Source: Tachypleus tridentatus
Taxonomy: Eukaryota; Arthropoda; Merostomata; Xiphosura; Limulidae
Reading direction: 5' to 3'
NCBI RefSeq assembly: GCF_004210375.1
Contig: NC_134834.1
Coordinates: 11,641,857 to 11,705,856 of the forward strand
DNA length: 64,000 bases
The position numbers and the translations under genes were made by a program. Shown piece by piece: positions 50,703-64,000 of the stretch. How positions within the stretch are numbered: the first letter of the stretch is position 1; the number at the start of each line of letters is the position of its first letter. Under the pieces are notes generated by a model. The model was not told the origin of the DNA and made no database searches. It saw nothing but the letters and a program-made list of their open reading frames with translations.

Positions 50703-50991
50703 ATTGAGTAAAGTTAGTTTTTAATATTAAAATAGTATTCATGGTGTAAGAAAGTGGGTGAAATATTTATTACATCTAATCTTTTATTCGATCATTCTTC
50801 AGGAATTTCGTTTTGGTATCTGTTTTACAGAAAAGCTACAGTTTGTACAAAATTCAGTTTTCTTTTTAACCTTATAATTACCATAACCTTACAAATATAT
50901 TTGTATTAATTTGGTAGGAATATACTGAAAATTTTGAATATCAAAATACAGTATATAGATACTTTGTGTTGAATTCAGACATTGTCACTAA

Positions 50992-50997
50992 AATAAA
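50992..50997 (+). terminator. CDC7: Poly(A) signal of CDC7
   Basis: AATAAA about 290 bp after the stop codon. Other hexamers lie further downstream, so longer 3' UTRs are possible. Confidence 0.5.
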
Positions 50998-50999
50998 GC

Positions 51000-53638
51000 T
51001 GGTTATGTTACTTTAAGGTCCAGCTGAATCCATGAAAAGCAGTAATAATATTAAAGAATGACCCTAAACTCGAGTACTTGTGAGAAGTGGTTTCATGAGT
51101 ATCTGACGACCACACCTGACCAGCGTACAAACTAACTTTTGTGATTATAAATGCACGTTGCACGGTTTGTTTTCCAGACAAGCTTGTTTTGAAACTCATG
51201 AAAATGCTTCAACTTTGAGAAAGCTCTTTTGGAAAGAGTTGTAGGATATTGTACACAAGTTCAACCAACTACACAGAAATTTTAACAGACTAAAAGTATA
51301 CGTGCAGAGTTTGATTGTAGCATCTAAGGTGAAATACCTCAACCCAACCACATTTATTTTTTCAGTGGGTCTTAACTATGGATATTTTACATGGTTAATA
51401 TTAGACATAATTTCTTTTAATTGTTGCACATTCTGGGATTCCATTTGTTCTAAAACTCAATTTTATAAATAACTTCGTTTCTATCTGTGTTTTTTTTTAA
51501 ATGTGTATATTAAACTTTCATACGTATAGTTTATTGGGATCCTTACTATTTAATGAGTTTATAGAAACTGAAACCATCTGACATGTCCAAAGTTTAAGAA
51601 CAGGAAAAAGTATATATTTTTTAATTTCTTTGGAGATGTGGTTTCAACAAACTTCAGAAAGCATTGTGAACATGTTATAACTGAATTAAAAAATAAATCT
51701 TATATCAATGAGTGTTTGTAACAACTGAAGACTTATCCAAAAATGTAAATTTAATTAACAGGATTTGTTTTTTTCAAAATAACTGTCCATGACGTGATTA
51801 TCAAACCAATATCTTGTTTGCACAAGGTAATTTTCTATATTGAATGTTATATACAAGTGAACAGAAATACTGAGTGTTCTGTTCACACTGATTGTGTTTC
51901 ATTCCACTTTACAATGTTAATAAATTGACTTCTTGTATTCTTCTATTTATGGAGAAGTTTTTACCATGGATGTTGTGTGTGTATATATGTATTAAACTGA
52001 CCTACAAATTTAAATAAAACTTAAAGGTATTTAAATAACCAATTCCTGAAGTAAACTTTATTGTATAAATTAACATACTTACAGTTGTGATAGCAAGAGA
52101 TAATGAACTAAACAAGTAAAATTAGTTATTACTGTAATAATTGTTTTATTTTACTAAATAAAACTTAAAATGGATTACTTGTTTACTCATAATAGTTCCT
52201 TACTACATATCTTGCATAAAGTGGAAATTGAGCAAATACCAAACTGTACTTTATGTAAAATTACTGAATGTTTAAGCACAGGAATGGAATTCTGTGATCA
52301 GGAAGCAGATTTATACATCAGTTGCATAAAAAACCATACAAACATCTAACTTCTCCACTTATGTACCAGTTCCTATAATAATTAACACTGTATCATACAG
52401 AATTATAATAAATATTATTCAAATAAATAATTCAACTTTTGTTTGTCACTACATAAAATTTAAATAAATTATATTTATAAATACATGGGCTTTCGGGGAA
52501 GTTATGACATACGGTCTGAAACGTATGATGATGAACTAAAACTGACTTTTAAACTAACGGCTACAATTTTACAGACCAGTTGATGTAGTAACACCAAAGA
52601 TAATGTCCACAATTTATACATGAACAAAAAAAATCCAGTTATACAGAAAACTCATTGGAAGTTATGAAAAATATTATTAGAACCTTAATGATGTACAATA
52701 ACATTTACTTACACTGAATAGCTGACAAAACCAATTATCTAAGACATTATTTCACACAACACTTAACACTATTTTACTACAAATATACAATGTGAACGTA
52801 ACAATACCAAAATTTAATCCTAGTTTAGAGCACCTCAAACATTTACTGGAATTCCATTTAGTTTTCTACAATCTTGCATTTTTTGTGATATGAAAAACTT
52901 AAATTTAAAATTTTTTTTAGGGTAAACTTATTTGGGCCATCACCTTTGTCACCAGTTGCTTGGGTTAGATAGGTCACTACTTCAAGAATTGTGTAGGTTG
53001 CTTCAGAAATGGATGGAATGGTTAATCTTTGTGTTTACCCTGTGACTTAGTTCGGCTAAATAGAAGCAAGACCGACTGGAAAAATTATTTGTACTTTGTA
53101 TTCTAGAAACGTGAGATGGATTGTTAAGAATGAAACTACACAATGACCCAGATGTTTTGTGCCCATCAAAACCCAGCTTCAAAGCAAGTCTTCAAATATA
53201 CATCAGTCACTGGAGGTTCAAGATACGTGAACAAGTAGACATTGTATCCTTCCAATAAACCCCACAGTGCTTTCAGTTGTGACTTATGTACAAACTTTAG
53301 TAATTGGCACTAGTGAAAGAAATTGCTATAAACCTATATAAATAAGACATAAAAATGTTATGTAACACTGACGTAGCATCGCCGTTTGTTTTTATACATT
53401 AAAAACAATATGAACGTTCCCACAGTTAACATCTTTTACATACTTAGGAATTTACAGACAGTATGTAATAAGATACAAGATTATTCAGAATAATGGAACT
53501 CTATAAAAGGTGTTCTCAAGTTCTGATTTTTAAAAATATACAACATGCTTATAAGTCCCTCAATCTGAGAGTACAGTACAGTACTTTGATAGAGAGTAAA
53601 CACTCAATGTCTAATGAGAATTCACGTACGACAATATA
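51000..53638. other. Intergenic DNA downstream of CDC7
   Basis: Very AT-rich, with several AATAAA and TTTATT hexamers on both strands. It could contain 3' UTR sequence, but no coding exon is supportable. Confidence 0.4.
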
Positions 53639-53858
53639 CAGGGTGGCCCGTAACTCTCTACCCAACAATATGTTATTATAAACAACGTTATAATACTAAT
53701 GATGAGTTGAAGGCAGCTGTGACTGTGGCATTTGGAACAATAACCCCTGCTATGTTGAGGAAAATGTCTCGCAGAACATGGCGTCACATAATATGCAGCA
53801 AGAATGAGGGACATATACACAAGATATATGGATGGGTAGGGACTTACGGGCCACCCTG
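53639..53858 (+). mobile_element. 220-bp mariner-type MITE (internally deleted element)
   Basis: TA on both sides (53637-53638 and 53859-53860). The termini are inverted: CAGGGTGGCCCGTAACTCTC on the left, CAGGGTGGCCCGTAAGTCCC read from the right. The interior translates as VTVAFGTITPAMLRKMSRRT on the + strand, like the C-terminal end of a mariner-type transposase. It is therefore a deletion derivative keeping only the gene's 3' end. Confidence 0.9.
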
Positions 53859-53860
53859 TA

Positions 53861-55565
53861 CAAACAGCTAACATAACAAAATAAGAGCTTTCATGAATTA
53901 CTTTTTGGGTTACAAGCAACATGTTTGTGAACACAACCAAAACATTTAACCTAATTGGATTTTTTTCAATTAAGGAATGGAAAACAACCAGTCTTGTCAT
54001 GGGATGATATACTTAAGGGATAAGTCTAACATGACTAGCTTGCATGTGCCTGACTGATTTAAACTCTGGAAAAAAAAATTCTTGCACTCATTTTATGCTT
54101 TAATAAACAAGAAAAAGAATGTGAGGGGAGAATTACAAAGTTAATTAAAACTTACTGGAAGATGAATTATATTGACATGGCACTATAGTGATCCATAACT
54201 CATGTTTTATGGACGTGGCACGGTAGTGACCCATACATAACTTGTGTTTTACTGACATGATACAGTAGCAATCCATAACTCATGTTTCATATAAATCATA
54301 AAAGTTGTCACTACTGTTCCATTATTTTTTGTAGTTTAATGGTTGGGAAACAAATTACATGTATCAAAACTCATTTAACATCTGTCTGATGGGACAGTAA
54401 AGAAAGTTAAGCCGTCCTATCTGTTTACCTTACTTTCATAAGGTATCTATTTCTGTTAGTTCCATGACTGGTTCAGCTTATTCCCATCACAATACGTCTA
54501 TTCACATAACAACAGGATCTTTTCAAGTTACTACAACTTTGGTGTTTTGACACCCGATTTTGGAGTTTAGTGCAAGTATCCATGAAGACAGCTCTGGTGT
54601 GTCTGTTTAAAATATCCACACCCAGCTTTTGAGGTGTATTTTGTTTTCTCGTCACATAGCTTACATAACATCATGATAAGTGCTAAGAACATTTTGTTCT
54701 ATATTTTTTATAAGTGTTATAAAGGGGTCATATTTCAGTAGCCTACACTGAAAATTTAAATCAATGTTAGGCACACTCACAAACATGTTTTGAAGTCACG
54801 GAATTTCTAAAGACATAGAAATAAAAAGTTCTGTATAGTGACAAGCAGTAACGTCTTCAGGAACGTGCACAACAGTTATCGTCTGTTATATAAGCACATG
54901 TTTTCTCAAGAAGACTCCATTATAGAAGAAGAACAAGGTTTCAATAACTGTTAAAGCTAAATGTATAGGGTTAATATACAATTTTAATGTTAATTTATAG
55001 AAAAATTAAAATGTACAAGTGTTAGAGTCACGAAATAATTTGGATATTGTAAAGGTGATAAAAGAATTATCGAAAATGAATAGTGTTATACAAAGAATGT
55101 TGAAGTTACTAAATAATGAAAGGTTAAAACATAACCTCTCTGGTGGAATTGAGCTTGTACAGCCTTGGTTGATTCCGAGTTATTCTGTAATTCCAAATAT
55201 TCATGATTTACCAAAAGTTCGCATAATAGGAGATTCCCAAAGACTTATCATCCTTCCACAACACAGCTGGACTTTAAACACAAGTTTTCTTTCATGAGTG
55301 GTAAAAACAATTATATCATTAAACATTCCATAGAATTTGTTGAACGTATACGTAAGTTGAGTTTAAATACTAATCATGAGACTGTATATTTTGATATAAT
55401 TATTCACAAAAGTATCTATTGACACAGCCATCAGTTGTTTTGATGACAAACTACGTGTAAACAAAGCATAAGTCGTTACAATTTCAGAAAGAACAAACTT
55501 CATAGAACTTGTGTTAAAAATTCATAAGATCTATTAACAGATATAAAGTCTAAAAATGTGTCTTA
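53861..55565. other. Intergenic DNA
   Basis: Contains a degenerate three-copy repeat of about 43 bp at 54172-54290 (gtgatccataactcatgttt). A 92-codon frame at 55019-55297 starts at a non-ATG codon and has no recognisable domain. Confidence 0.4.
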
Positions 55566-56036
55566 GAACTGCTAGTATGAGTATTAACACATTGTTCTCT
55601 GCTTATCAGTATGTGTTAACACATTGTTCTCTGTTTATCAGTACGTGTTAACACATTGTTCTCTGCTCATCAGTACGTGTTAACACATTGTTCTCTGCTC
55701 ATCAGTACGTGTTAACACATTGTTCTCTGCTCATCAGTACGTGTTAACACATTGTTCTCTGCTCATCAGTACGTGTTAACACATTGTTCTCTGCTCATCA
55801 GTGCGTGTTAACACATTGTTCTCTGCTCATCAGTACGTGTTAACACATTGTTCTCTGCTTATCAGTACGTGTTAACACATTGTTCTCTGCTTATCAGTAC
55901 GTGTTAACACATTGTTCTCTGCTTATCAGTACGTGTTAACAAATTGTTCTCTGCTTATCAGTACGTGTTAACAAATTGTTCTCTGCTTATCAGTACGTGT
56001 TAACACATTGTTCTCTGCTTATCATTACATGTTAAT
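55566..56036 (+). repeat. Tandem array, unit 32 bp, about 14 copies
   Basis: Unit cagtacgtgttaacacattg plus ttctctgctcat. A sub-block uses gctcat and another gcttat, each forming a continuous run, so expansion was by neighbouring copies. Confidence 0.95.
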
Positions 56037-56159
56037 ACTCACTTCAGCCGTTCTGAGATATACTTTTATTTCAGGTGGGTTTCTTCTCATCAAAACTCAG
56101 CTATTAGTTCTCCATTACCTTCTCTGTTGTGTGATCTGTTTATGAATGGGTTTGAAAGT

Positions 56160-56955
56160 GATGCTTTACATCTAAAGGTCTCACATGACACACAGACAGT
56201 ATGTATACATCTAAAGGTCTCACATGACACACAGACAGTAGGTATACATCTAAAGGTCTCACCTGACACACAGACAGTAGGAATACATCTAAAGGTCTCA
56301 CCTGACACACAGACGGTAGGAATACATCTAAAGGTCTCACCTGACACACAGACGGTAGGAATACATCTAAAGGTCTCATCTGACACACAGACGGTAGGAA
56401 TACATCTAAAGGTCTCACCTGACACACAGACGGTAGGTATACACCTAAAGGTCTCACCTGACACACAGACGGTAGGTATACACCTAAAGGTCTCACCTGA
56501 CACACAGACGGTAGGTATACACCTAAAGGTCTCACCTGACACACAGACGGTAGGTATACACCTAAAGGTCTCACCTGACACACAGACGGTAGGTATACAC
56601 CTAAAGGTCTCACCTGACACACAGACGGTAGGTATACACCTAAAGGTCTCACCTGACACACAGACGGTATGTATACATTTAAAGGTCTCGCATGACACAC
56701 AGACGGTATGTATACATTTAAAGGTCTCGCATGACACACAGACAGTATGTATACATCGAAAGGTCTCGCATGACACACAGACGGTAGGTATACACCTAAA
56801 GGTCTCACCTGACACACAGACGGTATGTATACATTTAAAGGTCTCGCATGACACACAGACAGTATGTATACATCTAAAGGTCTCACATGACACACAGACA
56901 GTATGTATACATCTAAAGGTCTCACATGACACACAGACAGTATGTATATATCTAA
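56160..56955 (+). repeat. Tandem array, unit 39 bp, about 20 copies
   Basis: Unit ctaaaggtctcacctgacac plus acagacggtaggtatacat. As 39 is thirteen codons, long frames stay open on the + strand (HLKVSPDTQTVGI) and in two frames on the - strand. They end at the array edges and are not convincing genes. Confidence 0.95.
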
Positions 56956-57609
56956 AACATTGTTTTTCTGTTATAAAAAAAACATAATCAGAAAACATTT
57001 AAAATGCTGCTATGTTTTAAACTTCATCAATTTTGTCTGACACAAGTAATCCAACATCATGTCGTGTTTCTACACTCCTTTCTTAAACTCTGTACACTTT
57101 AGACCCAATTAAATCTACAAACTTGATTTAATAACACTAAATAAATGCACATCACACAAATTGAAAACAATCACAGATAAAGCTAAACATACAAAAATAA
57201 CTTCTACATTTTAAGCAAGAATAAGTTATGATAGAGGTCCACCATTTTAACTTTCCAAGAAACCGAGACACAAAGCCTCCAATCTGTCTCACGTACAAAA
57301 CCAAAGGCTTATTTTTAGACAATACTCTTTACTTAAATAAAAACAACTAAAATGATATGTGTTAACTTATTGTGACTTGAATATTTTCTCAGTAAGATCA
57401 AATAAATGTTGTTAGAGTAAACAAAGTTATAAAGATACTGAAAATAAACAATGAAAAACTTTATTATTATGATAAATGTCAAACTGTACAAATAGCCCAG
57501 TATGTTTTTATATGTCAATAATGTTATTATAACCATTAGGTGTATGTGTGGGTATACACTCATTAAATTCTACTATATGAGTTAGGTTTTACATATGTAA
57601 TGATTGTGT
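56956..57609. other. Intergenic DNA between arrays
   Basis: AT-rich. Nothing recognised. Confidence 0.4.
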
Positions 57610-60533
57610 ATATCTGCTGAACTGTATATACATTTATACACAGTCACTGTAGATAAATACTGTATATTTGTATGTGGAGTTACTTAATTTATCTAGTGAA
57701 CTGTATACACGTTTCTAGATAGTCACTGTGTTTATCTACTGAACTGTATACACGTTTCTAGATAGTCACTGCATTTATCTACTGAACTGTATGCACGTTT
57801 CTAGATAGTCACTGTGTTTATCTACTGAACTGTATGCACGTTTCTAGATAGTCACTGCATTTATCTACTGAACTGTATGCACGTTTCTAGATAGTCACTG
57901 TGTTTATCTACTGAACTGTATGCACGTTTCTAGATAGTCACTGTGTTTATCTACTGAACTGTATGCACGTTTCTAGATAGTCACTGCGTTGATCTACTGA
58001 ACTGTATGCACGTTTCTAGATAGTCACTGCGTTGATCTACTGAACTGTATGCACGTTTCTAGAGTCACTGCGTTGATCTACTGAACTGTATGCACGTTTC
58101 TAGAGTCACTGCGTTGATCTACTGAACTGTATGCACGTTTCTAGAGTCACTGCGTTGATCTACTGAACTGTATGCACGTTTCTAGAGTCACTCGCGTTGA
58201 TCTACTGAACTGTATGCACGTTTCTAGAGTCACCGCGTTGATCTACTGAACTGTATGCACGTTTCTAGAGTCACCGCGCTTATCTACTGAACTGTATGCA
58301 CGTTTCTAGAGTCACCGCGTTTATCTACTGAACTGTATGCACGTTTCTAGAGTCACTGCGTTTATCTACTGAACTGTATGCACGTTTCTAGAGTCACTGC
58401 GTTTATCTACTGAACTGTATGCACGTTTCTAGAGTCACTGCGTTTATCTACTGAACTGTATGCACGTTTCTAGAGTCACTGCGTTTATCTACTGAACTGT
58501 ATGCACGTTTCTAGATAGTCACTGCGTTGATCTACTGAACTGTATGCACGTTTCTAGAGTCACTGCGTTGATCTACTGAACTGTATGCACGTTTCTAGAG
58601 TCACCGCGCTGATCTACTGAACTGTATGCACGTTTCTAGAGTCACCGCGCTGATCTACTGAACTGTATGCACGTTTCTAGAGTCACCGCGCTGATCTACT
58701 GAACTGTATGCACGTTTCTAGAGTCACTGCGTTGATCTACTGAACTGTATGCACGTTTCTAGAGTCACTGCGTTGATCTACTGAACTGTATGCACGTTTC
58801 TAGAGTCACTGCGTTGATCTACTGAACTGTATGCACGTTTCTAGAGTCACTGCGTTTATCTACTGAACTGTATGCACGTTTCTAGAGTCACTGCGTTTAT
58901 CTACTGAACTGTATGCACGTTTCTAGAGTCACTGCGTTTATCTACTGAACTGTATGCACGTTTCTAGAGTCACTGCGTTTATCTACTGAACTGTATGCAC
59001 GTTTCTAGAGTCACTGCGTTTATCTACTGAACTGTATGCACGTTTCTAGAGTCACTGCGTTTATCTACTGAACTGTATGCACGTTTCTAGAGTCACTGCG
59101 TTTATCTACTGAACTGTATGCACGTTTCTAGAGTCACTGCGTTTATCTACTGAACTGTATGCACGTTTCTAGAGTCACTGCGTTTATCTACTGAACTGTA
59201 TGCACGTTTCTAGAGTCACTGCGTTTATCTACTGAACTGTATGCACGTTTCTAGAGTCACTGCGTTTATCTACTGAACTGTATGCACGTTTCTAGAGTCA
59301 CTGCGTTTATCTACTGAACTGTATGCACGTTTCTAGAGTCACTGCGTTTATCTACTGAACTGTATGCACGTTTCTAGAGTCACTGCGTTTATCTACTGAA
59401 CGGTATGCACGTTTCTAGAGTCACTGCGTTTATCTAGTGAACTGTATGCACGTTTCTAGAGTCACTGTGTTTATCTACTGAATTGTATACATGTTTCTAG
59501 AGTCACTGTGTTTATATACTGAACTGTATACACGTTTCTAGATAGTCACTGTATTTATCTAGTGAACTGTATACACGTTTCTAGATAGTCACTGTATTTA
59601 TCTAGTGAACTGTATACATGTTTCTAGAGTCAGTGTTTATCTAGTGAACTGTATACATGTTTCTAGAGTCACTGTGTTTATCTCTTGAACTGTATACATG
59701 TTTCTAGAGTCAGTGTTTATCTACTGAACTGTATACATGTTTCTAGAGTCAGTGTTTATCTACTGAACTGTATACATGTTTCTAGAGTCAGTGTTTATCT
59801 ACTGAACTGTATACATGTTTCTAGAGTCAGTGTTTATCTACTGAACTGTATACATGTTTCTAGAGTCAGTGTTTATCTACTGAACTGTATACATGTTTCT
59901 AGAGTCAGTGTTTATCTACTGAACTGTATACATGTTTCTAGAGTCAGTGTTTATCTACTGAACTGTATACATGTTTCTAGAGTCAGTGTTTATCTACTGA
60001 ACTGTATACGTTTCTAGAGTCACTGTGTTTATCTACTGAACTGTATACGTTTCTAGAGTCACTGTGTTTATCTACTGAACTGTATACATGTTTCTAGAGT
60101 CAGTGTTTACCTACTGAACTGTATATATGTTTGTAGTCACTGTGTTTACCTACTGAACTGTATATATGTTTGTAGTCACTGTGTTTACCTACTGAAGTGT
60201 ATATATGTTTGTAGTCACTGTGTTTACCTACTGAAGTGTATATATGTTTGTAGTCACTGTGTTTATCCACTGAACTGTATATGTTTGTGGAGTTACTTTA
60301 TTTATCCACTGAACTGTATATGTTTGTGGAGTTACTTTATTTATCCACTGAACTGTATATGTTTGTGGAGTTACTTTATTTATCCACTGAACTGTATATG
60401 TTTGTGGAGTTACTTTATTTATCCACTGAACTGTATATGTCATTGTTTATCTACTTAACTGCATGTATGTTTGAAGTCACTGTATTTATCTACTGAACTG
60501 GACATGTCACTGTGTTTACCTACTGAATTGTAT
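57610..60533 (+). repeat. Tandem array, unit 37-45 bp, with ordered subfamilies
   Basis: About 70 copies of gtttatctactgaactgtat plus gcacgtttctagagtcactg. The subfamilies are ordered. First come 45-bp units with tagatagtcactg (57700-58020), then a long homogeneous 41-bp core with gcacg (58020-59450). These are followed by units with acatg (59480-60110) and divergent units with tatatgtttgtagtcac (60110-60260). The last use tgtttgtggagttactttat (60270-60430). Confidence 0.95.
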
Positions 60534-61039
60534 ATATATAAAAAAGATGGACAACAGCATTCTAGTAAGTTACAGATGAACAGTACAATTTCATCAAATG
60601 GTAGACTGTTGCCAAGTGTCATGTGATACCTTTTATTGTGTGGAAGATTTTTTTAGTGATATTTGCATACTGTCTTCATTTTAACAATTCAAATGACAAT
60701 GATTGTTAAGCAATTCCAATAACTAATTTGTGTTTTGTTTTGTGTAACATCTCGTCGAATCACTGTTAACACCTGGTAGTAAAAGACACATTTTAACACT
60801 AAACAATCAGCTAAACTTACCAAAATATTCTATAGAATAATAACCATTGCAAAAGTATGATAAATGAATCTTTATCATTTTCCAACACAGAAAATCTGTA
60901 ACGTGATCTTAAGTATCTTTGCAAAACATGGTGTAATGTTTGTACACAGAATCACTTGGTATTGTTGTAGTAAAAATTACATTAATAATAATAGTTCAAG
61001 GATGTCAAAATCACTTATGTACTAAGCCATATATTACAT
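60534..61039. other. Intergenic DNA between arrays
   Basis: AT-rich. Nothing recognised. Confidence 0.4.
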
Positions 61040-63290
61040 TGGGAAGCATAAGTTATACATTCAACAAATCGTATTCTAGACTGTGAAACATGAGTTATAC
61101 ATTCACTATATCATATTCTAGACTGTGAAACATGAGTTATACATTCACTAAATCATATTCTAGACTGTGAAGCATGAGTTATACATTCACTATATCATAT
61201 TCTAGACTGTGAAACATGAGTTATACATTCACTAAATCATATTCTAGACTGTGAAACATGAGTTATACATTCACTAAATCATATTCTAGACTGTAAAACA
61301 TGAGTTATACATTCACTAAATCATATTCTAGACTGTGAAACATGAGTTATACATTCACTAAATCATATTCTAGACTGTAAAACATGAGTTATACATTCAC
61401 TAAATCATATTCTAGACTATGAAACATGAGTTATACATTCACTATATCATATTCTAGACTGTGAAACATGAGTTATACATTCACTAAATCATATTCTAGA
61501 CTGTGAAACATGAGTTATACATTCACTAAATCATATTCTAGACTGTAAAACATGAGTTATACATTCACTAAATCATATTCTAGACTGTGAAACATGAGTT
61601 ATACATTCACTAAATCATATTCTAGACTGAGAAACATGAGTTATACATTCACTAAATCATATTCTAGACTGTGAAACATGAGTTGTACATTCAGTATACC
61701 ATATTCTAGACTGTGAAACATGAGTTATACATTCACTATATCATATTCTAGACTGTGAAACATGAGTTATACATTCACTATATCATATTCTAGACTGTGA
61801 AACATGAGTTATACATTCACTATATCATATTCTAGACTGTGAAACATGAGTTATACATTCACTAAATCATATTCTAGACTGTGAAACATGAGTTATACAT
61901 TCACTAAATCATATTCTAGACTGTAAAACATGAGTTATACATTCACTAAATCATATTCTAGACTGTGAAACATGAGTTATACATTCACTAAATCATATTC
62001 TAGACTGTAAAACATGAGTTATACATTCACTAAATCATATTCTAGACTGTGAAACATGAGTTATACATTCACTAAATCATATTCTAGACTATGAAACATG
62101 AGTTATACATTCACTATATCATATTCTAGACTATGAAACATGAGTTATACATTCACTATATCATATTCTAGACTGTGAAACATGAGTTATACATTCACTA
62201 AATCATATTCTAGACTGTGAAACATGAGTTATACATTCACTATATCATATTCTAGACTGTGAAACATGAGTTATACATTCACTAAATCATATTCTAGACT
62301 GTGAAACATGAGTTATACATTCACTAAATCATATTCTAGACTGTGAAACATGAGTTATACATTCACTAAATCATATTCTAGACTGTGAAACATGAGTTGT
62401 ACATTCACTATACCATATTCTAGACTGTGAAACATGAGTTGTACATTCACTATATCATATTCTAGACTGTGAAACATGAGTTATACATTCACTATATCAT
62501 ATTCTAGACTGTGAAACATGAGTTATACATTCACTATATCATATTCTAGACTGTGAAACATGAGTTATACATTCACTATATCATATTCTAGACTGTGAAA
62601 CATGAGTTATACATTCACTATATCATATTCTAGACTGTGAAACATGAGTTATACATTCACTATATCATATTCTAGACTGTGAAACATGAGTTATACATTC
62701 ACTATATCATATTCTAGACTGTGAAACATGAGTTATACATTCACTATATCATATTCTAGACTGTGAAACATGAGTTATACATTCACTATATCATATTCTA
62801 GACTGTGAAACATGAGTTATACATTCACTAAATCATATTCTAGACTATGAAGCATGAGTTATACATTCACTATATCATATTCTAGACTGTGAAACATAAG
62901 TTATACATTCACTATATCATATTCTAGACTGTGAAACATGAGTTATACATTCACTATATCATATTCTAGACTGTGAAACATGAGTTGTACATTCACTATA
63001 CCATATTCTAGACTGTGAAACATGAGTTGTACATTCACTATACCATATTCTAGACTGTGAAACATGAGTTGTACATTCACTATACCATATTCTAGACTGT
63101 GAAACATGAGTTATATATTCAGTATACCATATTCTAGACTGTGAAACATGAGTTATACATTCATTATATCATATTCTAGACTGTGAAACATGAGTTATAC
63201 ATTCACTATATCATATTCTAGACTGTGAAACATGAGTTATACATTCACTATATCATATTCTAGACTGTGAAGCATGAGTTATACATTCAC
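61040..63290 (+). repeat. Tandem array, unit 42 bp, about 54 copies
   Basis: Unit ctgtgaaacatgagttatac plus attcactatatcatattcta and ga. Very homogeneous, with subfamilies differing at ata/aaa and tatac/tgtac. Adjacent to and related to the next array. Confidence 0.96.
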
Positions 63291-64000
63291 TAAATCATAC
63301 TCTGCACTGTGAAATGAATTATACACTTATCAATGTCATACTCTGCACTGTGAAATGAATTATACACTTATCAATGTCATACTCTGCACTGTGAAATGAA
63401 TTATACACTTATCAATGTCATACTCTGCACTGTGAAATGAATTATACACTTATCAATGTCATACTCTGCACTGTGAAATGAATTATACACTTATCAATGT
63501 CATACTCTCTACTGTGAAATGAATTATACACTTATCAATGTCGTACTCTCTACTGTGAAATGAACTATACACTTATCAATGTCATACTCTGCACTGTGAA
63601 ATGAATTATACACTTATCAATGTCATACTCTGCACTGTGAAATGAATTATACACTTATCAATGTCATACTCTGCACTGTGAAATGAATTGTACACTTATC
63701 AATGTCATACTCTACACTGTGAAATGAATTGTACACTTATCAATGTCATACTCTACACTGTGAAATGAATTATACACTTATCAATGTCATACTCTGCACT
63801 GTGAAATGAATTGTACACTTATCAATGTCATACTCTACACTGTGAAATGAATTGTACACTTATCAATGTCATACTCTACACTGTGAAATGAATTGTACAC
63901 TTATCAATGTCATACTCTACACTGTGAAATGAATTATACACTTATCAATGTCATACTCTACACTGTGAAATGAATTATACACTTATCAATGTCATACTCT
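63291..64000 (+). repeat. Tandem array, unit 41 bp, running off the window
   Basis: At least 17 copies of ctgtgaaatgaattatacac plus ttatcaatgtcatactctgc and a. The blocks align with the 42-bp unit before it, so both descend from one monomer. Still in the array at position 64000. Confidence 0.96.

Noticed and set aside
55019-55297. 92-codon open frame
   Set aside because: Starts at a non-ATG codon, no recognised domain, no convincing splice sites or neighbours; left as intergenic.

Overview
This is a repeat-rich, AT-rich animal nuclear DNA window. It holds two spliced protein genes on the + strand, separated by introns and intergenic DNA full of tandem repeats. All 16 internal splice junctions I placed are GT-AG, and both genes have plausible poly(A) signals. 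The interspersed repeats are tRNA-derived SINEs of two families (one with a head like ggcccggcatggccaggtgg), Tc1/mariner DNA elements and their deletion derivatives. From memory these SINEs resemble those of chelicerates, especially horseshoe crabs. That assignment is inference from memory, not a search result.

Gene 1 (about 247-37112, 8 exons) encodes an unrecognised basic, Ser-rich protein of about 493 residues. I built it by finding exons whose splice phases join consistently. Its first exon carries a one-base frame error in an A8 run. Intron 1 is about 17 kb and holds four large tandem arrays, a dead Tc1 element and several SINEs. Later introns hold more arrays, including a 27-bp array whose unit length keeps an 805-codon reading frame open by arithmetic alone.

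Gene 2 (42439-50702, 10 exons) is clearly CDC7, the DBF4-dependent kinase that starts DNA replication. The Lys of the ATP site, HRD, DFG and APE motifs, the long kinase insert and a Cys-rich knuckle can all be read. One exon has two extra bases between the Lys and HRD motifs that would break the frame. An E2F-like site lies about 1.6 kb upstream of the first exon found.

The region from 50.7 kb to the end has no gene I can support. It holds a 220-bp mariner-type MITE and five tandem arrays (32, 39, 41-45, 42 and 41 bp units). The last runs off the window edge. In all, roughly 23-24 kb, more than a third of the window, is tandem repeat in about 19 different families. No bacterial operon, CRISPR array, rRNA or genuine tRNA gene was seen. 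The most unusual items are the frame errors in both genes, a strongly CA/CG-skewed 19-bp array, higher-order duplication inside arrays, an inverted SINE pair in an intron, and a triplicated exon-donor segment.
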